From positions 1 through 7,269 of the forward strand of contig JAGVGX010000069.1 in NCBI GenBank assembly GCA_020056865.1: DNA of 7,269 nucleotides. Reading direction: 5' to 3'. How positions within the stretch are numbered: position 1 is the first letter of the stretch; each line of letters starts with the position of its first letter. The stretch is from Desulfobacterales bacterium. Its GTDB lineage: Bacteria > Desulfobacterota > Desulfobacteria > Desulfobacterales > BuS5. A program made the position numbers and the translations under genes. Shown piece after piece: positions 5,024 to 7,269 of this stretch. The notes below the pieces were generated by a model. That model was not told the origin of the DNA. It worked only from the letters and a program-made list of their open reading frames with translations, and did no database searches.

Positions 5024-7269
5024 GTGGATCGCAATGCTGGTTTGCGCTGTCTTGTTATATTGTTGCTCCTTGTATTATCAGGCTGTGCTATTAAACTTTC
5101 TTATATCTTGGAACCTGATGAAGACCGTAGTCAAGCTGTTATCCCTGCGAAAATAGGCGTCGCTCTTTTTGATGATCATACAGACAGGAATTTCATCAAT
5201 TATCCTGCTACAAGGGTCATAAACCCAATAGAAACGTTTTCCGATGCGATGCAGAAAGCCTTAGCAGGTCAACGCCTGTTCAAGTCTGTAACATACCTGG
5301 GTTTCAATGTGGCGGCTACTACTGATTATAAAAAATTAGGTGAACAATATGGAATAGACGCCGTTCTGGTTGGAAAAATTTCCCGTATTTACCTGTCTTC
5401 CGGACCTGCACCCAGATTTTTTATGTGGTTGCCTTTAAGTATGTTGTCTGTGGTAGGACTTCCAACCGCACATTGCAGGTATTCCATAGACTGCGTAGTC
5501 GAAAGCAGGTTGATTTCCTGTAAAAACGGTCAGGAAGTATGGAATTCTGAAGAAAGATCCATTCATTTCAAAAAAACGGCCAGGGTAAGTTCTTTAACAG
5601 ATCATGAAGCTATGGAACAGATAGCTTCTGAAGGCATGTCACAGCTAGCCAGAAGGATCGCAAGATATATGTCCGGAAGAGTTGAAGATAATATCAACTA
5701 TTATATAACCTCCATTGTAGAACCCGGCATTCTTGAAACAATTTCCGAGATATCGCCTGTTCATATCAAGACGGATACGGATAATTTTTTTAAACCATTA
5801 GAAACCACTCCAACCAAAGATGAAGAGCTTTCTCCTGTTAGAAAGGCTTTAAAATACAGCAAATCTTATGCTCTTATAATTGGAATAGATAAATACCAGT
5901 ATATTCCGGAACTCAAAACCTCTGTTAATGATGCAAAGAAGATAGGATCATTGTTGATGGAAAACTACGGATTTGACGTCCAGACATTGACAAATCCAAA
6001 CAAACAAGACATCCTTGCCGCTTTAAAAAAATACCGGCAAATTTTAACTCCGGCAGATCAGTTCCTCATCTATTACTCAGGTTACAGCTGGTGGATGGGG
6101 ACATATGAAGACCATGGGTACTGGCTTGCAGCAGACGCAACATGGGAGAGTCAGGAAAACTGGATTTCTAATACCTCTATTACCTATGAAGTTCTTGATT
6201 TCAATTCAAAACATGTCATGGTTATTGCTGACGGCAGCTACTCGGATAAATTTTCAAGAGATTTGCACCCAAAAAAATTAACCCAGGATTATCTTTATAA
6301 AATGGCAACATCAAATGCCTGGATGGCATTAACTTCCGGCGGGCTTGAGCCAATAATCAATGTTGAAGAAACCGAGGGAACTTCTGTCTTTGCTTCGGCT
6401 TTAATCAATGCCTTACGTGAAAACACAAAAACTCTTGATGGGACAACACTATATCATAAAATCCGCAGTAAAATGCGATTGGTCACCCGTCAAGCGCCTG
6501 AATACGGGAATATAAGTAAAGTTGGCGATACTGAGGGAGATTTTCTTTTTATATGTACCCATTGTGAGGAAAAAAGTGAGGGAAAAAAAGAAAAACCCGA
6601 TAAACATATCCCACCAGAAGATGCAACAGTGCCCGCTACAGATGATAGTATCAAAACAGATCTTGAGACGGTGCCTGCCGCCACGGATGCAGATGAGATT
6701 GCAAATGGAAAACACCATGCGCTAATCATCGGGATTGATGACTATGAGTACATGCCTTCTCTTCAAACGTCTTCAAACGATGCAAGAGCATTAACATCGT
6801 TACTGGAAGAAAGTTATGGTTTTACAATTCAAACGCTGATCAATCCAAACCAGAAAGATATTTTATCTGCTTTAGAAAAATACCGGAACATATTAAACCC
6901 GAAAGACAGCCTCTTAATCTATTATTCCGGCTATAGCTGGTGGATGGGAGGAGCCGAGGACGAGGGGTACTGGCTTGCAGCTAACGCAACATTGGAAAGG
7001 CAGGAAAACTGGATCGCCAATTCAGATATCACCTCAAAAATTAATGATTTTAAGGCCATGCATGTCATGGTAATTGCTGACGGCAGTTTTTCGAATCAAT
7101 GGCCCAGGGATCTTAAAGTTAAAGTGTTGGGTTCGGAAGATATAAACAGGCTATCTAAGCAACAGGCTCGCGTTGTGTTAACTTCAGGCAGCCTTGAACC
7201 GGTCATTGATCCGGAAAGCAACGGGAGACATTCCGTTTTTGCTTTAGCTTTAATCAATGCCTTGCGTGA
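5024..7269 (+). CDS. Lipoprotein with CsgG/LpoB-like N-terminal domain and two tandem caspase-like domains lacking the catalytic dyad (3' truncated by window edge)
   Basis: The frame opens at GTG 5024, preceded by GGAGGT (5014-5019), and has no stop through 748 codons to the edge. The nearby ATG at 5034 is out of frame. Residues 1-21 are a lipoprotein signal with hydrophobic core and lipobox LSGC (C21), so the protein should be exported and lipid-anchored. Residues about 40-225 form an alpha/beta domain (KIGVALFDD; GIDAVLVGKI at 110-119) resembling CsgG/LpoB/TolB-N-type lipoproteins; this is a fold-level guess. Two caspase-like (peptidase C14) domains follow, from 282 and from 565, each with ALIIGID, NDA, YGF, a YYSG strand, GYWLAA, ENWI and VMVIAD. 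In active relatives the catalytic motifs read GHG and DSCYSG. Here they read GYS and DGSYSD (Y354, S405), and GYS and DGSFSN (Y637, S688). Protease activity is therefore unlikely. An acidic, Pro/Lys-rich linker (about 512-563) separates the domains. It lies 63 nt after the zinc-ribbon gene with no terminator between. Confidence 0.88.
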   Translation, partial: MDRNAGLRCLVILLLLVLSGCAIKLSYILEPDEDRSQAVIPAKIGVALFDDHTDRNFINYPATRVINPIETFSDAMQKALAGQRLFKSVTYLGFNVAATTDYKKLGEQYGIDAVLVGKISRIYLSSGPAPRFFMWLPLSMLSVVGLPTAHCRYSIDCVVESRLISCKNGQEVWNSEERSIHFKKTARVSSLTDHEAMEQIASEGMSQLARRIARYMSGRVEDNINYYITSIVEPGILETISEISPVHIKTDTDNFFKPLETTPTKDEELSPVRKALKYSKSYALIIGIDKYQYIPELKTSVNDAKKIGSLLMENYGFDVQTLTNPNKQDILAALKKYRQILTPADQFLIYYSGYSWWMGTYEDHGYWLAADATWESQENWISNTSITYEVLDFNSKHVMVIADGSYSDKFSRDLHPKKLTQDYLYKMATSNAWMALTSGGLEPIINVEETEGTSVFASALINALRENTKTLDGTTLYHKIRSKMRLVTRQAPEYGNISKVGDTEGDFLFICTHCEEKSEGKKEKPDKHIPPEDATVPATDDSIKTDLETVPAATDADEIANGKHHALIIGIDDYEYMPSLQTSSNDARALTSLLEESYGFTIQTLINPNQKDILSALEKYRNILNPKDSLLIYYSGYSWWMGGAEDEGYWLAANATLERQENWIANSDITSKINDFKAMHVMVIADGSFSNQWPRDLKVKVLGSEDINRLSKQQARVVLTSGSLEPVIDPESNGRHSVFALALINALR
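5864..7267 (+). repeat. Internal tandem duplication of a caspase-like domain
   Basis: Residues 283-414 align with 566-697 without gaps; I count about 87 identities in 132 positions (66%). Unit one starts near 5864 and unit two near 6713, a period of 283 codons (849 nt). Many synonymous differences show the duplication is not recent. The second unit is still aligned with the first (ALINALR) when the window ends. Confidence 0.88.

Noticed and set aside
6449..6729. Open frames on both strands inside the caspase-like gene
   Set aside because: They have no ribosome binding site or recognisable product and lie wholly within the 748-codon frame, over its low-complexity linker and domain junction.
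7267..7269. TGA at the very end of the window as a stop codon
   Set aside because: It is out of frame with the gene starting at 5024; the in-frame codon begins GA and, as in the first repeat (LRE), is probably Glu.
5834..7269. Active caspase-like protease or toxin effector
   Set aside because: The expected His and Cys are Tyr and Ser in both domains; the fold is called, the activity is not.

Overview
The window looks like a piece of chromosome from a moderately AT-rich Gram-negative bacterium. An RND efflux pump and a lipobox-bearing lipoprotein imply an outer membrane. I suspect an anaerobic deltaproteobacterium of the Desulfobacterota type, from general style only (tandem Usp protein, zinc-ribbon small proteins, caspase-like lipoprotein). 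That placement is an inference; no taxonomic marker is present.

Layout. Positions 1-986 (+) hold the C-terminal third of an RND-type efflux transporter cut by the left edge, followed by a compact hairpin terminator. It converges on a complete dinB (DNA polymerase IV) on the minus strand, 1232-2413. Upstream of dinB, 2461-2688 is a 228-bp element bounded by 16-bp inverted repeats, which looks like a small non-autonomous mobile element (MITE-like). Next to it is a tRNA-Gln(CUG) gene with encoded CCA (2714-2787, minus) and a clear sigma70-type promoter.

From 3074 to the right edge runs a plus-strand cluster of four genes: a tandem-domain universal stress protein, an 80-residue cysteine-containing protein, a 225-residue zinc-ribbon/helical-repeat protein, and a large lipoprotein that leaves the window still open. 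The first three are closely spaced (gaps 15 and 27 nt); the fourth follows after 63 nt. No terminator is visible between any of them, so one transcript is plausible.

The last gene is the most striking. It starts at a GTG (5024) with a good ribosome binding site and stays open to the end, 748 codons. It encodes a lipoprotein signal peptide, an N-terminal alpha/beta domain resembling CsgG/LpoB-type lipoproteins, and two tandem caspase-like (peptidase C14 fold) domains. In both copies the positions expected to hold the catalytic His and Cys are Tyr and Ser. The copies are about 66% identical over 132 aligned residues, so the same substitutions persist in both. This suggests a membrane-anchored pseudo-caspase with a binding or scaffolding role, encoded beside stress and metal-binding proteins. 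The link between these genes is inferred from position only.
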